Assembly (NCBI GenBank): GCA_964370115.1
Contig: CAYJIA010000010.1
Span: 1-54,380, forward strand
Length of the DNA: 54,380 nt
Origin: SIG603 sp964370115
GTDB lineage: Bacteria; Bacillota; Clostridia; Oscillospirales; Acutalibacteraceae
Reading direction: 5' to 3'
The translations under genes were made by a program, and so were the position numbers. Shown here in pieces: positions 15,835 through 25,632 of the stretch. Numbering within the stretch: the first letter of the stretch is position 1; every line of letters begins with the position of its first letter. Under the pieces are notes generated by a model. That model saw nothing but the letters and a program-made list of their open reading frames with translations, was not told the DNA's origin and made no database searches.

Positions 15835-18800
15835 TTATTGACTATTCATGCCAAGTTTTGATTCAACCTCGTGGCTTTTTAACGACAATACTTTAGATAT
15901 ACCATCGTCTTGCATCGTGACACCATAAAGCATGTCGGCACTTTCCATTGTTCCTCGTCTATGAGTAACGACTATAAACTGAGTTTCTTTATTCATTCTT
16001 TGTAAATATCCTGCAAAACGCCTTACATTTACGTCGTCAAGGGCTGCCTCAACCTCGTCAAGCATACAAAACGGAGGTGGGCTTACTTTCATAATCGCAA
16101 AGTAAATTGATATGGCGACTAGGGCTTTTTCGCCACCAGAAAGTGCTTCTATGTTTGAAACAATTTTACCTGGTGGTTGTACTTTTATGTCTATACCTGA
16201 ACTTAGGATATCGCTTTCATCAGAGAAAGATAGGCTTGCACTTCCTCCGCCGAATAGCTCTGTAAATATATGCGAGAAATGTTTATTTATTTCTGCAAAT
16301 CTTATCGCGAATTGTTCTTGCATGTGCTTTGTAAGCTCAGCGATAAGTTTTATAAGCTCTGCCTTAGCTTTTTCGACATCTCCTATTTGCTCATTTAAAA
16401 ATTCGTAACGCTCGCTGACTTCTTTGTACTCTTCGACAGCAGCCACATTTACGGCACCCAAGGATTTAATCTTGTTTCTAAGCTCTACAAGTCGTCTTTG
16501 TGCTTTTTGCAAATCTTCAACTTCTATGCCAATTTCTTCCGCTTCACGCCTTGTGAGCTCATATTCTTCCCAAAGTTTTGAAATAGTAGTATCATATTCC
16601 TTTTGAATATTGTCGCATCTTTCTCTAAGCCTTGCTATATCTTTACCAATATTTTCTCTTTTTTGAGACATTTCACGCTCTTGTTGACGAAGTGAACCGG
16701 ATTTTTGCTCTAGCTCATCCCTTTGTACTAAAACAGAGCTTGCCTCTTCTCTTTTTTCATTTGCTAAAACTCTAAGCTCTTCTGCTTTTTTTACCAACTC
16801 TTCACTTTGAGTTTCTAAAATTTTAAGTTTTTCTTTAAGTTCCACAGCTTCAACTCTTAGTTTATCGACAGAATTAATTCCCTCAAGCTTCCTGTTCTCG
16901 AGTGCATTTACTGCACTTAAAATAGCTTCTTTATCTTTTTCAGCAGAAAAACCTCTTAGTCGTATTTCTTGTAGCTTTTGAGAAAATTCATCACTTATTC
17001 TTTGATTTTCTTCTCTATCGCCACTTAGTTTTTCTGAAATTTGGTTAAAGTCTTCTAACGACTTTTCGTGTTTGTCAATTTTTTCAGAAATTTCTACCAT
17101 TTCTTTTTCTGCAGAAAGTATTCTTTCGGTTGCGGTGTTATTTTCAAAATTTAAGGATTTTAGCAAAATATTTGTTTGTTCTAATTCTTTTTCAAGTCTA
17201 GATATTTCTGCTTGTGCATGTATTTTATCTTCTACAAGCACAGATATTTCTGCCTTGATTGTTTCAATCTCAGCTCTTACATTTGCAATTTCTCTTACAG
17301 CCTCATTGTGATTTTTTAAGTATTCTTCACATTGAGCCTTTAATTTAAGCGCATTTTCTTTTATTCTCTCTATTTCAGTCTTACGGCTTAACAGTCCCGA
17401 GTTTTTTGCAAGTGAACCACCTGTCAGTGAACCACCTGTGTTTACTACCTGTCCGTCAAGGGTTACTATTCTAAACCTATAACCGCATTTTTTTGCCATA
17501 TTAACAGCGCAGTTTAAATCCTGTGCAACTACTGTCCTGCCCAAAATAGAATCTCTAACATTATTATAAATACTGTCACAGTTTACAAGTTTTGAGGCAA
17601 GACCGACAAAACCCTCACATTTTTCTGCTTGGTTTGTATCTATTTGACTGCCTTTTATAGTGCTAAGAGGTAAAAATGTCGCCCTACCACCGTCTCTTTG
17701 CTTTAAAAGATTGATAGCAGATTTTGCGTCTTGATCGGTGTCTACAACTATATTTTGCATTGCACCACCAAGGGCAGTTTCAATTGCCACGGCATAATCA
17801 CGTTCTGTCTTGATAATTCCAGTAACAGGGCCGTGTACACCCCTTAAAACCCCACGAGAGGCTTCACGCATTGTTGTTTTAACGCTGTGAGTAAAGCCCT
17901 CAAAATTTCTTTCAAGGTCTTCAAGCAGTTTAGCACGTCTTAACTGCTCTGAATATTTTAGATTGCTCTCGTCTAATTGCTTTTTAATATCCTCTGCTTT
18001 TCTAGTTCTTGTTTCAAGCCTTAGTTCATAGCCTTTTGCAGAGTTATTAAGCGAGTCGATTTTATCTTCAAGTTCGGTTTTGAATTTCTTAGTTTCAAAT
18101 AAATCGTGTTCAAGTTTTTTGCAGTTTGTGTTAGCGTTTTCTAAATCAGTTTCCAGTGCTTGTAGCCTTTGTTTAATTTCACTTACAGCTGAGCTTGTAG
18201 ATGAGAACTTCACTCGCTCTTCTGAGAGGTCTGCATTAATTTTTGTTATATTATAAACCGTATCATCAAGCTCTTTTGACACAGAGTCAGAGCCTTTTCT
18301 AAGTCCTTCAAGTCTTTCTGAAAGCTCGATATATTCTTTATTATTGTCGTCAATTTCCTTATTTTTGCGTTCTACATCACTGTGTCTTTGCAGGATTTCT
18401 ATTTCTAAATCATCGCTAAATTTTATTACATTTTCAATTTCGCTTTCTATTCTTCTTACATTGTTTCCTATATGTAAAGTTTCATTTTGCAAAACAGAAA
18501 TTTGTCCGTCTGTACGCACGGCATCTTCATCAAAACTAGACGCTTCTTGTCTTAAGGTTTCCATGAGGGCGATAAATTGATTGGTTTTATTAAAGTTTTC
18601 CTCAATTTGAGTAGCAATGTTTTCTATAGTTTCTTCTATTTCATTGTGCTGATTAGTTGCTACTTCTAGTTTGCTTTCTTCGTCTCTTAAAAGTTTGCCA
18701 GAGCTTGTAAGCGTTTTAACCCATATGCCGATTTCAAGCTCTTTTTTCTCTTTATCAAACTCGATAAACTGCTTTGCCTTTTCAGATTGTATTCTAAGTG

Positions 18801-19410
18801 GCTCAATTCTGTTTTCAAGTTCTGACAAAATGTCACGAAGACGTATAAGGTTGTCCTCGGTTTTTACAAGTCTTCTTTCTGACTCTTCTTTTCTATATCT
18901 AAAACGTGAAATTCCTGAAGCCTCTTCAAAAATTTCTCGTCTATCTTCACTTTTAGCCGACACGATACTGTCAATTTTACCTTGACCTATCATAGAGTAT
19001 CCGTCACGTCCAAGACCCGTGTCCATAAACAGCTCGTTTATATCACGAAGTCTTACTGTTGCTTTATTAATGAGATATTCACTCTCACCAGAGCGGTAAT
19101 ATCTTCTTGTAATAGCTAAATTATCTCCGTCAAAATTTAGGTTTCTTTGTGAGTTGTCTATGTTTAAGGTAACCTCGGCATAGCCTTGTGCCTTTCTTGA
19201 AGTTGTGCCCTTAAAGATGACATCTTCCATTTTTGAACAGCGCAAAGCTCTGGTCGACTGCTCGCCCAAAACCCAGCGTAAAGCATCACTTACGTTGCTC
19301 TTTCCGCTACCATTAGGGCCTACAACTGCCACCATATGTTCTTCAAATTTTAATACTGTTTTATCGGGAAAAGTTTTAAATCCGTGTATTTCCAGTGATT
19401 TTAAAAGCAT
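15835..19410 (-). CDS. smc: Chromosome segregation ATPase SMC
   Basis: The 1191-residue protein has Walker A GPNGSGKSN (31-39), a long coiled coil, a hinge near 510-650 (HGPVTGIIKTE... GGSLTGGSLA), the returning coiled coil, and the C-terminal ABC signature LSGGEKALVAI with Walker B FCMLDEVEAALDD. It forms the condensin core with ScpA and ScpB, which are not in the window. The AAAGGAT site lies in the end of the radical SAM gene, 5 bases upstream. Length and domain order are normal. Confidence 0.97.
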   Translation of the reverse strand: MLLKSLEIHGFKTFPDKTVLKFEEHMVAVVGPNGSGKSNVSDALRWVLGEQSTRALRCSKMEDVIFKGTTSRKAQGYAEVTLNIDNSQRNLNFDGDNLAITRRYYRSGESEYLINKATVRLRDINELFMDTGLGRDGYSMIGQGKIDSIVSAKSEDRREIFEEASGISRFRYRKEESERRLVKTEDNLIRLRDILSELENRIEPLRIQSEKAKQFIEFDKEKKELEIGIWVKTLTSSGKLLRDEESKLEVATNQHNEIEETIENIATQIEENFNKTNQFIALMETLRQEASSFDEDAVRTDGQISVLQNETLHIGNNVRRIESEIENVIKFSDDLEIEILQRHSDVERKNKEIDDNNKEYIELSERLEGLRKGSDSVSKELDDTVYNITKINADLSEERVKFSSTSSAVSEIKQRLQALETDLENANTNCKKLEHDLFETKKFKTELEDKIDSLNNSAKGYELRLETRTRKAEDIKKQLDESNLKYSEQLRRAKLLEDLERNFEGFTHSVKTTMREASRGVLRGVHGPVTGIIKTERDYAVAIETALGGAMQNIVVDTDQDAKSAINLLKQRDGGRATFLPLSTIKGSQIDTNQAEKCEGFVGLASKLVNCDSIYNNVRDSILGRTVVAQDLNCAVNMAKKCGYRFRIVTLDGQVVNTGGSLTGGSLAKNSGLLSRKTEIERIKENALKLKAQCEEYLKNHNEAVREIANVRAEIETIKAEISVLVEDKIHAQAEISRLEKELEQTNILLKSLNFENNTATERILSAEKEMVEISEKIDKHEKSLEDFNQISEKLSGDREENQRISDEFSQKLQEIRLRGFSAEKDKEAILSAVNALENRKLEGINSVDKLRVEAVELKEKLKILETQSEELVKKAEELRVLANEKREEASSVLVQRDELEQKSGSLRQQEREMSQKRENIGKDIARLRERCDNIQKEYDTTISKLWEEYELTRREAEEIGIEVEDLQKAQRRLVELRNKIKSLGAVNVAAVEEYKEVSERYEFLNEQIGDVEKAKAELIKLIAELTKHMQEQFAIRFAEINKHFSHIFTELFGGGSASLSFSDESDILSSGIDIKVQPPGKIVSNIEALSGGEKALVAISIYFAIMKVSPPPFCMLDEVEAALDDVNVRRFAGYLQRMNKETQFIVVTHRRGTMESADMLYGVTMQDDGISKVLSLKSHEVESKLGMNSQ

Positions 19411-19415
19411 TTAGC

Positions 19416-20411
19416 CTAAATCCTTTCTTTTAAAATGTAATCATCTATTCCATTTTTTTGAGATATTTTTACATCATATCCCAAATCTTTAAATTTTTTT
19501 AAGTTGATTTTTTTCTGTCCTAAAAACTGAGAAATAAGTTTTGGGTTTACATAAATTTCTGCACTTGTAAGCTTGTTCCTTTTTAAATCATCAAGTATTT
19601 TCTCAAAATTAAGCTCACTCTTGCAAAGTTCCATAAATGCAGGATGGTAAGCGCCGTCTACATAATCTTTTTCTAAAATTTCGCTTGCATGAAGCCCCAA
19701 CCTTATGACTTTAATATTTTCATCGTCAAACATCTTTATGAGTTTTGCACAGAGTTTGACAGCACTTTCGACTGTTTGCGCCTTGTATTCTCCGCTTTCA
19801 ATAAGCCTGTGAAGCTTTGTGTCTTTTAAAACTACAGTGGGATAAATCCTTACCGTACTAGGTTTTAAAGCTATAATTTCTCTTGCTGTGAATTTATCAT
19901 TTTCATCAGAGGATGCATAAAGACCAGTCATCATTTGTAGTCCAAGCTCAAACCCAAATTCTTTTATGAGTTTAGAAGCTTTTTTTACATCTTCTGCCGT
20001 ATGACCCCTGTCATTTTTACACAACACCTTATCTACCATGGACTGTGCGCCAAGTTCGATTGAGGTCACGCCATAAGCCTTTATTAGTTTTAAAATCTCT
20101 TCATCTATGCAGTCGGGTCTTGTGGAAATTCGTATCCCTTTAAACCCGTATTTTTTTACAGCCTTATGCCCAGCTTCTAAAAGACTAATCATATAATCTT
20201 TATCAATTGCTGTAAAACTTCCGCCAAAAAACGCAATTTCTACATCGCTGAAACTCACTTTTGGGTTTTCGGCAGTCGCTTTACACAGCTCTAGCACGGT
20301 TTTATCCGTTGGAAGCTCTGTACTCCCCGTAATTTTATTTTGATTACAGAAACTACACAGGCAAGGACAACCTATATGTGGAACAAATATTGAAATGTTA
20401 AAATGTTTAAT
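19416..20411 (-). CDS. Elp3-like radical SAM protein, apparent AUU start
   Basis: The protein belongs to the Elp3-like radical SAM group commonly found between rnc and smc in Clostridia. Further down it has FFGGSFTAID, IRISTRPDCID, SIELGAQSMVD and GLQMMTGL. The cluster motif CxxxCxxC (Cys15, Cys19, Cys22 of the proposed product) is encoded upstream of the first GTG at 20297. Between the preceding in-frame TGA and that motif there is no ATG, GTG or TTG. The best start is ATT at 20411..20409, which overlaps the rnc stop TAA and gives KHFNISIFVPHIGC, a typical beginning for this family, and 331 residues in total. A GGAG lies 10 bases upstream. An assembly error that removed an ATG is the main alternative. 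The substrate is unknown; tRNA modification is possible. Confidence 0.75.
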   Translation of the reverse strand: MKHFNISIFVPHIGCPCLCSFCNQNKITGSTELPTDKTVLELCKATAENPKVSFSDVEIAFFGGSFTAIDKDYMISLLEAGHKAVKKYGFKGIRISTRPDCIDEEILKLIKAYGVTSIELGAQSMVDKVLCKNDRGHTAEDVKKASKLIKEFGFELGLQMMTGLYASSDENDKFTAREIIALKPSTVRIYPTVVLKDTKLHRLIESGEYKAQTVESAVKLCAKLIKMFDDENIKVIRLGLHASEILEKDYVDGAYHPAFMELCKSELNFEKILDDLKRNKLTSAEIYVNPKLISQFLGQKKINLKKFKDLGYDVKISQKNGIDDYILKERI

Positions 20412-21087
20412 ATCCCATCAACTCCAATGCTACTCTTGCCGCCTGTTGTTCTGCCTCTTTTTTACTTCTTCCGCCACCTTTGCCTATGACATTACTATTT
20501 AGCATCACCTCAAAAACAAAGTGCTTATTGTGGTCAGGGCCTGTCGAACTCACAAGATTATAGCTTAGCTTTTCCTCGGGATTTTGCTGAATTATTTCTT
20601 GCAAAGCAGTTTTATAGTCTTTAAAATTATTTTTGCTAGCAGATTTCACCACTGGCTCCATATGCTTTAATATAAACTTCTTTGTGACGTCCATTGATTT
20701 TGAGTCCAAATAAATTGCCGCTATAACGGACTCAAACATGTCTGCCAAAATACTCGGCCTTTCGGCGCCACCTGTTCTTTGCTCGCCATGGCTAAGCCTC
20801 ATATATCGCCCTATTTCAAGTTGTCTTGAAACTTGAAATAGCATTTTTTCGCACACGAGCGACGCCCTCATTTTTGTCAGTTGTCCCTCGGGCAAATCTG
20901 GAAATTTCTCAAAAAGATATTCACCTACCACAAAGTCAAGTATTGCGTCTCCTAGAAATTCTAAGCGCTCATAGCTTTTTACTTTGTGTTCATTCGCATA
21001 AGAAGAATGGGTGATTGCTCTTAATAACAATTCCTTATTTTTAAATGTATATGAAATTTTATCTTCAAAATTTGAAACGTGTTTCAT
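20407..21087 (-). CDS. rnc: Ribonuclease III
   Basis: The 226-residue endonuclease has the catalytic signature ERLEFLGDAILDFVVGEYLF, the second acidic pair in DMFESVIAAIYLDS, and a C-terminal double-stranded RNA binding domain (YKTALQEII... GRSKKEAEQQAARVAL). It processes rRNA precursors and structured mRNAs. The start was placed at the ATG at 21087, preceded by GGGGTGG. The frame continues 48 bases upstream, but that part would overlap the end of plsX and is not RNase III-like. The stop overlaps the proposed AUU start of the next gene. Confidence 0.94.
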   Translation of the reverse strand: MKHVSNFEDKISYTFKNKELLLRAITHSSYANEHKVKSYERLEFLGDAILDFVVGEYLFEKFPDLPEGQLTKMRASLVCEKMLFQVSRQLEIGRYMRLSHGEQRTGGAERPSILADMFESVIAAIYLDSKSMDVTKKFILKHMEPVVKSASKNNFKDYKTALQEIIQQNPEEKLSYNLVSSTGPDHNKHFVFEVMLNSNVIGKGGGRSKKEAEQQAARVALELMGY

Positions 21088-21109
21088 AATCCACCCCAAG
21101 ATTTTAGTT

Positions 21110-22105
21110 TTATTTTTGGCTGTGTACAGCCTCATTTATGTCGTGAATAACACCTGAATCTATATATTTTTTCATAAGTAAAAGTGCATTTTTTACGGTA
21201 GTCGCCTTTGCGCTTCCGTGAATTTTAAACACAGGTTTAGATGCGCCCATTATAGGTGCTCCACCGTATTCGTTATAGTCGATTTCGCTTTTTAGCGCTC
21301 TCATGTCTTTTAAAATTATTGCAGCTGCAATTTTGTTCATAAATCCTTTTGTCAAAACAGATTTTATCTTGCTCATAAGACCAAGGGCTACACCCTCGTA
21401 AAGCTTAAGCGCAATGTTGCCTGTAAATCCATCGCAAACAATGACATCGGCAGCGTCTCTTACCATGTCTCTGCCCTCAACGTTTCCTACAAAGTTTATA
21501 TATTTATTAGCCTTTAACAGCTTAAAAGCTTCTTGATACATCGCCGTACCTTTATGCTCTTCTGTTCCGACGTTTAGTAGGCCTACCCTAGGATTTTCAA
21601 TGCCCATAACTTTATTCATATAAGCACTTCCCATTACGGCAAACTGCTCTAGCATTTCTGGTCTACACTCTGTGTTAGCCCCTACGTCTGACAGCATAAA
21701 AAATCCTTTATTTTTTGGAATAACAGATGCAAAGGTAACCCTTTTTACACCCTTAATTCTCTTTACTATCATTGTAGTTCCAACGACAAGTGCACCGCTG
21801 TTTCCAGCGCTTGCAAAGGCGTCTGCCTCTCCTTTTGCAAGGGCTTTCATGCCGACAGCCATAGAGCTTTCAGATTTTGCCTTAAGTAAATCTGTCGGCT
21901 CGTCGTGCATTGTGATTTTTTGAGAAGCTTCAATAATTTCAAAGCTTTCTATATCAAGTCCATTGTTTTTTGCGCAGTCTTTAATCTCTTTGCTACTTCC
22001 AGACAAGGCTATGTCTATATCGGCACTGTTTTTTGCCAAAATACAACCTTTAATTATTTCTAAAGGAGCATTATCTCCACCAAAAGCGTCAACTATTATC
22101 TTCAA
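21110..22105 (-). CDS. plsX: Phosphate acyltransferase PlsX
   Basis: The 331-residue enzyme begins with the usual IIVDAFGGDNAP and has SSMAVGMKALAKGEADAFASAGNSGA, NVGTEEHKG and DVIVCDGFTGNIALK. It makes acyl-phosphate from acyl-ACP, the first step of phosphatidic acid synthesis with PlsY. The start overlaps the end of trmFO by 17 bases. The acpP gene that often lies between plsX and rnc is missing here, so the acyl carrier protein must be encoded elsewhere. Confidence 0.95.
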   Translation of the reverse strand: MKIIVDAFGGDNAPLEIIKGCILAKNSADIDIALSGSSKEIKDCAKNNGLDIESFEIIEASQKITMHDEPTDLLKAKSESSMAVGMKALAKGEADAFASAGNSGALVVGTTMIVKRIKGVKRVTFASVIPKNKGFFMLSDVGANTECRPEMLEQFAVMGSAYMNKVMGIENPRVGLLNVGTEEHKGTAMYQEAFKLLKANKYINFVGNVEGRDMVRDAADVIVCDGFTGNIALKLYEGVALGLMSKIKSVLTKGFMNKIAAAIILKDMRALKSEIDYNEYGGAPIMGASKPVFKIHGSAKATTVKNALLLMKKYIDSGVIHDINEAVHSQK

Positions 22106-23414
22106 AACAATTCTCCTCTACATAATTTTTCAGGTCAACAAGCGCCCTTTGTGACAGCGCATTGTATCTAAGTTTTTTATCTCTTATATGTTCTTCAAGT
22201 GCTGGTAAAACGCCAAAATTTGCGCCCATGGGCTGAAAATCTTTTGAAACGCTACTTGATACATGCAAAGACAATGCACCTATCATTGTAGTTTTCGGAA
22301 GACATAAAGTATCTAGCCCTTTTAATCTTTTCACAGCATTAATACCTGCGATAAGTCCGCTTGACGCCGATTCCATATAGCCCTCGACTCCTGTAATTTG
22401 CCCTGCAAAAAATATATTTTCATTACTTTTTAGCGAGTAATCTGCTTTTAAAAGTGTTGGTGAATTCAAGAAAGTATTTCTATGCATTACGCCGTATCTT
22501 AAAAACTCTGCATTTTCAAGGCCTGGAATAAGCCCGAACACTCTTTTTTGTTCAGAAAATTTTAGGTTAGTTTGAAATCCTACAAGATTGTACATAGTTT
22601 TTTCTAAATTTTCTGTCCTGAGCTGAACCACCGCCCAAGGACGTCTATCGGTTCTTGGGTCTGTGAGTCCCACAGGTTTTAGCGGACCATATCTTAAAGT
22701 GTCCATGCCTCTTTGCGCCATTACTTCAACGGGCATACAGCCCTCGTACACCTTTGGGTTTCTCATATCAAAGTCTTTTACCTGCGCCCTTTGTGCGTTT
22801 ACTAGCTCGTTATAAAATACCTCATACTCTTCTTTGTTCATCGGACAGTTAATGTAGTCTGCATCGCCTTTTCCGTAACGTGAGGCGAAAAAGCATTTGT
22901 TCATGTCGAGAGTTTCTGCACTGACTATTGGTGCCGCTGCGTCAAAGAAACTAAGTGAACCTTCGCAGAGCTTTTCAATTTCAGTCGCGAGAGCATCTGA
23001 AGTTAAAGGACCAGTAGCTACAATATTTATGCCGTCATTTGGAATTTCGCCTACTTCTTTATATATAACTTCGATATTTTCATGAGACTTAATTTTTTCA
23101 CTTACAAGTGCTGAAAATTTATCTCTGTCAACTGCAAGTGCTCCACCTGCTGGCACTCTTGTTTTGTCTGCACATTCTACAAGCAAAGAAGAGAGATTTC
23201 TCATCTCTTCTTTCAAAAGTCCAGCAGCACTTTCAAGCCTGTCTGCCTTTAACGAATTTGAGCAGATGAGCTCTGCAAAATTTTCATCTTGGTGAGCGGG
23301 AGTGTATTTAATTGGCTTCATTTCATAAAGCTTAACTTTTATTCCTCTTTGCGCAATTTGCCATGCGGCTTCACAGCCTGCAAGACCTGCGCCAAAGACA
23401 TTTATACTATTCAT
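22089..23414 (-). CDS. trmFO: tRNA m5U54 methyltransferase TrmFO
   Basis: The 441-residue flavoprotein has the FAD fold at its start (FGAGLAGCEAAW), LICSNSLKADRLESAAGLLKEEM, YEGCMPVEVMAQRGMDTLRYGPLKPVGL with its conserved cysteine, and FAGQITGVEGYMES. It methylates U54 of tRNA using methylene-tetrahydrofolate. The ATG at 23414, preceded by AAGGA, is preferred to one 18 bases upstream. It overlaps the end of topA by 8 bases, the standard topA-trmFO order in Firmicutes. Confidence 0.95.
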   Translation of the reverse strand: MNSINVFGAGLAGCEAAWQIAQRGIKVKLYEMKPIKYTPAHQDENFAELICSNSLKADRLESAAGLLKEEMRNLSSLLVECADKTRVPAGGALAVDRDKFSALVSEKIKSHENIEVIYKEVGEIPNDGINIVATGPLTSDALATEIEKLCEGSLSFFDAAAPIVSAETLDMNKCFFASRYGKGDADYINCPMNKEEYEVFYNELVNAQRAQVKDFDMRNPKVYEGCMPVEVMAQRGMDTLRYGPLKPVGLTDPRTDRRPWAVVQLRTENLEKTMYNLVGFQTNLKFSEQKRVFGLIPGLENAEFLRYGVMHRNTFLNSPTLLKADYSLKSNENIFFAGQITGVEGYMESASSGLIAGINAVKRLKGLDTLCLPKTTMIGALSLHVSSSVSKDFQPMGANFGVLPALEEHIRDKKLRYNALSQRALVDLKNYVEENCFEDNS

Positions 23415-25491
23415 CTTGTTCCTTATCTTCATAACTACAGCCTTCTGTCACACAGTAAAGACCTTTGTTTTTTCCTTTTTTCTGCATCAAAGTTTTTCCG
23501 CAAACATTACATTTTTTATCTGATGGTGGATCCCATGACACAAAGTCACAGTTTGGATACTCACTACAGCCGTAAAACACTCTACCGCGCTTTGATTTTT
23601 TCTCTATAATATTGCCGTCACATTTTGGACACTTACTGCCTGTCTCTGTAACAAATTTTTTAATATTTTTGCAATCTGGGTATCCAGGGCAAGCAATAAA
23701 TTTACCAAAACGACCGAATTTTACTACCATCATGCGTCCGCATTTGTCGCACACTATGTCGGTTTCGTCTTCTTTTAACTTGATTTTAACGCCGTCTAGC
23801 TCCTCTTTTGCCTTGGTTACAGTTACTTGGAAATCATCGTAAAAATCGTGTAAGGTTTTTACCCAGTCCTCGTCGCCACTTTGAACCTTGTCAAGTTGAG
23901 TCTCAACTCCAGCTGTAAATTTCACATTTACTATTTCGGGGAAACGCTCTTTCATCAGTTTTGTTGTAACTTGTCCAAGTTCAGTTGGTTTAAAAGCTTT
24001 TCCTTCTCTTGTGACATATTCACGGCTTGTAATAGTAGAAATTGTCGCCGCATAAGTCGACGGTCTTCCTATTCCGTTTTCTTCTAGCGTCTTGATGAGC
24101 GATGCCTCTGTAAATCTTGGAGGTGGCTGTGTAAAGTGTTGGTTACCTAACAAATCTTTGACTTTTAGCGGCATACCTTCTTCAAGTTTTGGTAGGTCTT
24201 TTCCTTTTTTCTCTTCTACGTCTTTACTTGCCTCATAAAGCACAGTAAAGCCGTCAAATGCAACATTAAAGCCCGAAGCTTTAAATATATACTCTCCAGC
24301 AGTAATAGTTGCTTGACTTGTATTTAAAACACAGTTTGCCATTTGGCAGGCGATAAACCTGTCCCAAATAAGCTTGTATAGTCTATATTGATCTTTTGTA
24401 AGCGATTTTTCGGCTATTTGAGGTGTAAGTGATATATTTGTTGGCCTTATCGCCTCATGTCCATCTTGTGCGTTTTTCTTAGTCTTAAAAACTCTAGCCT
24501 TTGCAGGTAGATATTTGCTACCCCAAGTTTGTTCTATGAAGTTCACAGCTTCTGCTATTGCATCGGCAGAAATTCTTAGAGAGTCAGTTCTCATATAAGT
24601 TATAAGACCCACAGCACCTTGTCCGGCAATCTCAACACCCTCGTAAAGCTCTTGAGCTGTTTTCATTGTTCGTCTTGATTGGAATCCCAGTTTAGTAGAT
24701 GCTTCTTGTTGTAGCGTTGATGTTATAAAAGGAGGTGAAGGTTGTTTATTTCTTTTTCCTTTTTTTAGCTTCTCTACAATAAATTCTGAACTCTCCAAGT
24801 CACTTAGAATTTTATCAGATTGTTCTTTATTTTCAATTTTAATTTCGCCGTCTTTATTTCCGTGGAAACTTGCGTTAAAGACCGAAGTAGAGCCTTTTGC
24901 GGTAAGCTTTGCATCTATTGACCAGTACTCTTCTGGAACAAATGCAACTATAGCTTCTTCACGGTCTACAATAATTCTTACTGCAACAGATTGAACTCTA
25001 CCAGCAGAAAGTCCACGCCTTATAACTTTTGCAAGAAACGGACTTAGCGTATAACCCACTAGTCTATCTAAAATTCTTCTGGCTTGTTGGGCATTAACTA
25101 AATCTAAGTCTATTACCCTTGGGTTTTTCATACCCTCGGTAATACCATTTTTTGTAATTTCATTAAATGTTACACGGTCACATTTATCAAGGTCTAACCC
25201 TAAAATATGCGATAAGTGCCAAGATATTGCCTCACCCTCTCTATCAGGGTCAGTCGCGAGTAAAATTTCACTTGCCTCTGACGCCGCCTCTTTAAGAGCT
25301 TTAACAACCTTTTCTTTTCCCTTAATTATACTATATTTTGGCTTAAAATCATCTTTTACATCTACATTAAGCCTTGACTTTGGTAAGTCTCTAATATGAC
25401 CTACCGTCGCCATTACATTGTAATCTGATCCCAAATATTTCTTTATTGTTTTCACCTTTGTAGGTGACTCAACTATAACTAATTTTGACAT
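23407..25491 (-). CDS. topA: DNA topoisomerase I
   Basis: The 694-residue type IA topoisomerase has the Toprim domain (KLVIVESPTKVKTI and ATDPDREGEAISWHL), the active tyrosine in GLITYMRTDSLRIS, and three C-terminal zinc ribbons: CDKC...CPGYPDC, CPKC...CSEYPNC and CNVC...CVTEGC. It relaxes negative supercoils. The nearest AAAGGAG lies about 30 bases before the ATG (25522..25528), with a GACCG/CGGTC hairpin between (25506..25522). The ATG itself is certain because the ESPTK motif is at its usual distance. Confidence 0.97.
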   Translation of the reverse strand: MSKLVIVESPTKVKTIKKYLGSDYNVMATVGHIRDLPKSRLNVDVKDDFKPKYSIIKGKEKVVKALKEAASEASEILLATDPDREGEAISWHLSHILGLDLDKCDRVTFNEITKNGITEGMKNPRVIDLDLVNAQQARRILDRLVGYTLSPFLAKVIRRGLSAGRVQSVAVRIIVDREEAIVAFVPEEYWSIDAKLTAKGSTSVFNASFHGNKDGEIKIENKEQSDKILSDLESSEFIVEKLKKGKRNKQPSPPFITSTLQQEASTKLGFQSRRTMKTAQELYEGVEIAGQGAVGLITYMRTDSLRISADAIAEAVNFIEQTWGSKYLPAKARVFKTKKNAQDGHEAIRPTNISLTPQIAEKSLTKDQYRLYKLIWDRFIACQMANCVLNTSQATITAGEYIFKASGFNVAFDGFTVLYEASKDVEEKKGKDLPKLEEGMPLKVKDLLGNQHFTQPPPRFTEASLIKTLEENGIGRPSTYAATISTITSREYVTREGKAFKPTELGQVTTKLMKERFPEIVNVKFTAGVETQLDKVQSGDEDWVKTLHDFYDDFQVTVTKAKEELDGVKIKLKEDETDIVCDKCGRMMVVKFGRFGKFIACPGYPDCKNIKKFVTETGSKCPKCDGNIIEKKSKRGRVFYGCSEYPNCDFVSWDPPSDKKCNVCGKTLMQKKGKNKGLYCVTEGCSYEDKEQDE

Positions 25492-25602
25492 GCTTTATAT
25501 CCATCGACCGCTAAATACGGTCTCCTTTCGCAAAATTTCCATTATAAATACCAAACTATATTATGATACTATAAATATTCTATATTGTTATTCTTATTTA
25601 GA

Positions 25603-25632
25603 ATTATAACCCACTTCAAAATATCATTTCAA
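25603..25632 (-). promoter_or_regulatory. Probable sigma-A promoter of the topA operon
   Basis: On the minus strand TTGAAA (25627..25632, in the last codons of dprA) and a perfect TATAAT (25603..25608) are separated by 18 bases. Transcription would start about 105 bases before topA. A second TATAAT-like box lies at about 25541..25546, without a clear -35. Confidence 0.5.

Noticed and set aside
19416..20297. Radical SAM gene starting at the GTG at 20297
   Set aside because: This start would remove the CxxxCxxC iron-sulphur motif that defines the family; the motif is encoded in the same frame just upstream.
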